From the NCBI GenBank assembly GCA_023053545.1, contig JAKZAN010000007.1:2604001-2668000 (forward strand): 64,000 bases of DNA. Direction: 5' to 3'. Position numbers and translations under genes: made by a program. Within the stretch, counting starts at the first letter, position 1. Each line of letters begins with the position of its first letter. Source of the stretch: Lepidurus packardi (lineage: Eukaryota; Arthropoda; Branchiopoda; Notostraca; Triopsidae). Below, in pieces: positions 58,684 to 64,000 of the stretch. Below the pieces are notes generated by a model. It worked only from the letters and a program-made list of their open reading frames with translations, made no database searches and was not told where the DNA came from.

Positions 58684-58956
58684 TCTTGAAGGAAGGCCTT
58701 CTAGAGGTTCGAAAACTCTGTAGGGATATATACGTCTTGTAAACGTCTGAGCTGGAGCTAGGTAACAACTACTCTGATTAGATAACAATTAAGGGGCGGA
58801 ATTGATAAGATTATAAAGTAAAGCTCCGAGTTAAAACATTCCAGTTAAAAGAAAAATGGCTCTATTTAAGTTTGTGGAAAGATAACAAACAGGAAAACGT
58901 CACAAGTTATAGGATTGGAAAGAAAGGCCGTAAATAAAATCTTTAAATAGCGATAA

Positions 58957-60376
58957 CTATTTCTTCTTGGAATTTCCAAAGCCAGAAAACCCCATCATGG
59001 CAGCCATATCGGGATCACAGCTTCCATCGTCGTCAACTTCAGAGTGCTTTCGCTTTTTTTCTTTCCTCTTTTCCTTGCGGTACTCCATGAGTTTTGCCTC
59101 CTGTTTTCCAACACGAAGAAGAAAAAAACATAAGCAAATAAGTTTTCGGTCGAAATGACGTGCATGTCCGACTGTTACATCTTTTTTACCCTTTTCCCTA
59201 ACTTTGATATATACGGAGCGTGAAAAAGGGGTACTAACATGTTATTATGCTGAAAAGTGACTCCAACGATCGACATGTCAGAAGAGAGTACCTTTTGCAT
59301 GGGACGATTTATAACTGACGAAAAAATAGATTTCGCACACGTTTCGGACGTTTCAAGTCTCTAATTGACCAAGGAAAACAAATGACAAAGACTTTCGCCT
59401 AGTTAATCTACTATTTTGTATGAGAAACCACAGGGTGCCTGTTCGACGTTAGACTTGAGTGCATCAATAGTCGTACCTTTACTGCTAGATAAAAGCCTTT
59501 AGCGTGACGAAGCTCCAAGTTAAGTGATTTTGAGTAATTAGATTCGTTTCAAGAAACTAACAGTCTTGATGCTTAAAGGTTTTGAATTCATAAGATAATA
59601 AGGAACGTGAGTTTAAATTCGTCCTCCTTAATAATAGGGATGAAATATAAAGACCTAAATCACCTGTTCTTGCAGATCTTTGACTCTTTGCTGAAGATCG
59701 TAGTCTTTGGTGGGAGGTTCCTTTTTCTTATCCTCAGTCTGCTTCTTTTTCATCTCCATTCGCTGTTTAACTTGGTCCAAACTAGATCGTTCCAGTTTCA
59801 TGGACATTCCCATATTTCTTTGATCTGAAAGTGAAATGAGGACAGAATATGCTCTATTATTATCCCTTAAGTGTTAAATATTTGAACGAAACAAACAGAT
59901 ATAGTTGTTTACGTTTTTTGCCATTAATGTGGTCCAAGAAGTTGATGGAATCTTTGACAACGCAGTCGCAAACATTGCAAAAGTACCTACAATTGGGTGT
60001 TTTAAGTAAATTAGAAGGAAATAGGAAAAGGACTTTTACCCTCCAGCTTGGGATTGCGGAGTAGTTTTGGTAACTACGATACTCTTGCCAAGCTTGGATT
60101 CCAAATCTACTTTGTAGTCTCGGATTTTCAACAATTCTCTCTCAATGGCCGGAAGTTTGCCATTAGCTTCATCCTCTTTCTCTTGCCGGGATTTCTTTTC
60201 GGATGCTTTCCGTTCGGCAGCTAAGCGTTCGTATTCGGCGGCATCCCATTTTCGACGATGGTCCCCTAGCTGTTGCTAGTATATAAGACCATTCATTAGC
60301 ACAAAAAAACAGAGTATTGCTAAAAAAAACACGAGTAGTATTTCAAGTTTTAACTTACATTTCCATATGCCGACAT
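58957..60376 (-). CDS. ZMAT2: ZMAT2 / Snu23, spliceosomal zinc-finger protein
   Basis: Component of the tri-snRNP and pre-catalytic (B) spliceosome that helps position the 5' splice site helix. Exons 60376-60359, 60275-60040, 59986-59913, 59824-59664 and 59100-58957 join in phase for 210 residues. The N-terminal region is charged ([20 protein letters not shown]). The matrin-type C2H2 finger is [20 protein letters not shown] with GKKHQRNMGMS. A Lys/Glu-rich coiled region follows and the tail [13 protein letters not shown] is diagnostic. It is divergent from the TRPC gene. Confidence 0.95.
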
Positions 60377-61768
60377 TCTGCTTGTTTACAAGCAATGTAA
60401 ACTTTTAAATGCGAATACGGAGATCAAGCAGGCGAATGAGGCGGGAAACCTAGTTATTGAGCCGCGAAGGAGATAGGTAAAAGGCGAGAGGCGAACTAGT
60501 AAAAGGCGAACTCAAGAGGCTAACCCAGTTCTGCTTTTACCGCTGTGTAAGCAATGAAAGCCCAAATTAAAGTTATGTATTTTTATCTAAAAATAGTCCA
60601 ATAACAATAATACAATAATAGTCCAATAACAATAATCAATAATTTTCCAATAACAATAATACAATAATAGTCCAATAACAATAATACAATAATAGTCCAA
60701 TAACTATAATACTTACATTTACCGTATTATAAATTTTTAAGCGCAGCCATACGCACTTAATAAGCTTCTCAAATGAAGTCCACAATTTCCTTACATTATA
60801 ATACCAAGTTTCCCTAAGTAATCTATGTAATTTAGATGTAAAATATTCTGTAACTTTCTGGGATAAAATTTTTAGTAAAAAGTCAAAAGGTTGCATTAAT
60901 TATATTTTATGAGTTGGGTGATTGTAATTACATAGATGCAATTCATATAATAAGCTTTTTTGAATTTTTCCCAACCGATGTATGTTCGTCACCCACAACA
61001 CGACGTGGTAAGCCACGAGTCAGAAATGGGACGACTTAGCACCATCGCATTCTCGCGTTAAACTTTGGGTAGAAGTTACGCATTACTGCCCCTAGATGGC
61101 ACAATGCAAAAAAATTGCTTGTTGTACGAATTGAGCTTTTTTATTCTCAATGCAAGACTTTAACTTCCTTAGTGATTCGAGCAAGGGATTCCCAAATTAA
61201 TTTACGATAAACACTCCTGCATGTTTTAATATGCCTTATAATTAGGAAACCTTGACATTTCTTTATATGGCGTGCAAACCCGTGTAATCCCATTTGCTTT
61301 TTGGTTGGGTAATCTCGTTAACGTTGTCCGTGGCGTCCACTAATATGCAGTGGGCTCCTTTATCCTTCAAACCTATGGAAAAAAGAAAAAAAAGGACCAA
61401 CCGAATTTACTCCTTAAAAAAAAATCCGGAACAAAAAGGAAAAATAGGATGAAGCCTTTCTCGCGTTTATTATTGGAGCCTTCTGCATTCCTCTTTAGTC
61501 CGGGGTTCAGTTTATGTCCGGAAACCGATAGAAGACCATATAAAACTCCCCCCGAGTGATTCATATAGTCATGTGAGTGTTAATCATGCGACTAATCCCT
61601 TCAATAAAGTTTTAAAACCCATATTCCGTGGAGTTTAATGGAACATCATGTTCTTGCGGCTTAATCGAATGAATTTACCGTAATGTTATGTAACTTTCAT
61701 TATTTTACAGGGGGAAAAAGGAGAAAAACAGGAAAGTGGCGATTTCGCAATCGCAGGAAGCCTTGATC
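60377..61768. other. ZMAT2 / TRPC divergent region with AT-rich minisatellite
   Basis: Should contain both promoters and TRPC 5' leader or an early exon. A tandem repeat is at 60590-60715. A splice-acceptor-like TTATTTTACAG ends at 61710. The open frame at 61350-61559 is lysine-rich low complexity and is not convincing. No other feature is seen. Confidence 0.4.
60590..60715. repeat. 24-25 bp AT-rich minisatellite
   Basis: About four to five units of TAATAGTCCAATAACAATAA with small variations, in head-to-tail order. Confidence 0.85.

Positions 61769-64000
<2,232 letters not shown>

Noticed and set aside
61350..61559. Lysine-rich open frame as a TRPC first exon
   Set aside because: Low complexity, with no TRPC N-terminal resemblance and no donor that joins the frame of the exon ending at 61905.

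Overview
The window is nuclear DNA from an invertebrate animal. Every gene recognised is a conserved metazoan gene. Most have many exons separated by short (about 50-120 bp) GT-AG introns, AT-rich non-coding DNA surrounds them, and TA-flanked DNA transposons and LINE fragments are scattered through introns and gaps. A lingerer-type UBAP2 gene, a TRPC channel, an arthropod-like RTN4IP1 gene and the very short introns suit a compact-intron protostome, possibly a crustacean. I cannot name the species from the sequence alone.

Layout. An apparently intronless carbohydrate sulfotransferase (+, 559-1899) faces a 20.5 kb rabconnectin-3alpha/DMXL gene (-, 3664-24216; 31 exons reconstructed, phases consistent, 3524 codons). 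Its introns hold three Tigger-like elements of one family, a second Tigger family, a decayed LINE and a foldback repeat. The lingerer/UBAP2 gene (-, 25813-32545; 10 exons, 1154 aa) carries three related intronic box C/D snoRNAs on its sense strand. RTN4IP1 (+, 33478-35836) is divergent from lingerer and convergent with eIF2alpha (-, 35966-37438), which is divergent from Elongin C (+, 38035-38585). Then follow VPS4 (-, 39170-41876), Cullin-2 (-, 42713-45839) and the FACT subunit SPT16 (-, 46751-50764).

From 51.4 to 54.8 kb lies a small secreted MAM-like gene, and beside it a decayed paralogous first exon. A 5'-truncated LINE has inserted just inside that copy's splice donor, with a 16-bp target duplication. 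The right end has CHIC1/2 (+, 54841-55618), glucocerebrosidase (-, 55984-58683), ZMAT2/Snu23 (-, 58957-60376) and the N-terminal half of a TRPC channel (+, cut by the window end).

Functional themes are housekeeping: V-ATPase assembly (DMXL) and lysosomal lipid breakdown (GBA), ESCRT disassembly (VPS4), translation (eIF2alpha), splicing (ZMAT2), chromatin transcription (SPT16) and ubiquitin ligation. Elongin C and Cullin-2, partners in one ligase, lie about 4 kb apart with VPS4 between. I see no operon, CRISPR array, tRNA or rRNA gene. The most rewarding items are the snoRNA set in lingerer, the nested transposon stack at 12.0-14.1 kb, a hairpin core shared by different TA-flanked elements, the LINE-split MAM pseudogene, and a duplicated mini-exon in SPT16.
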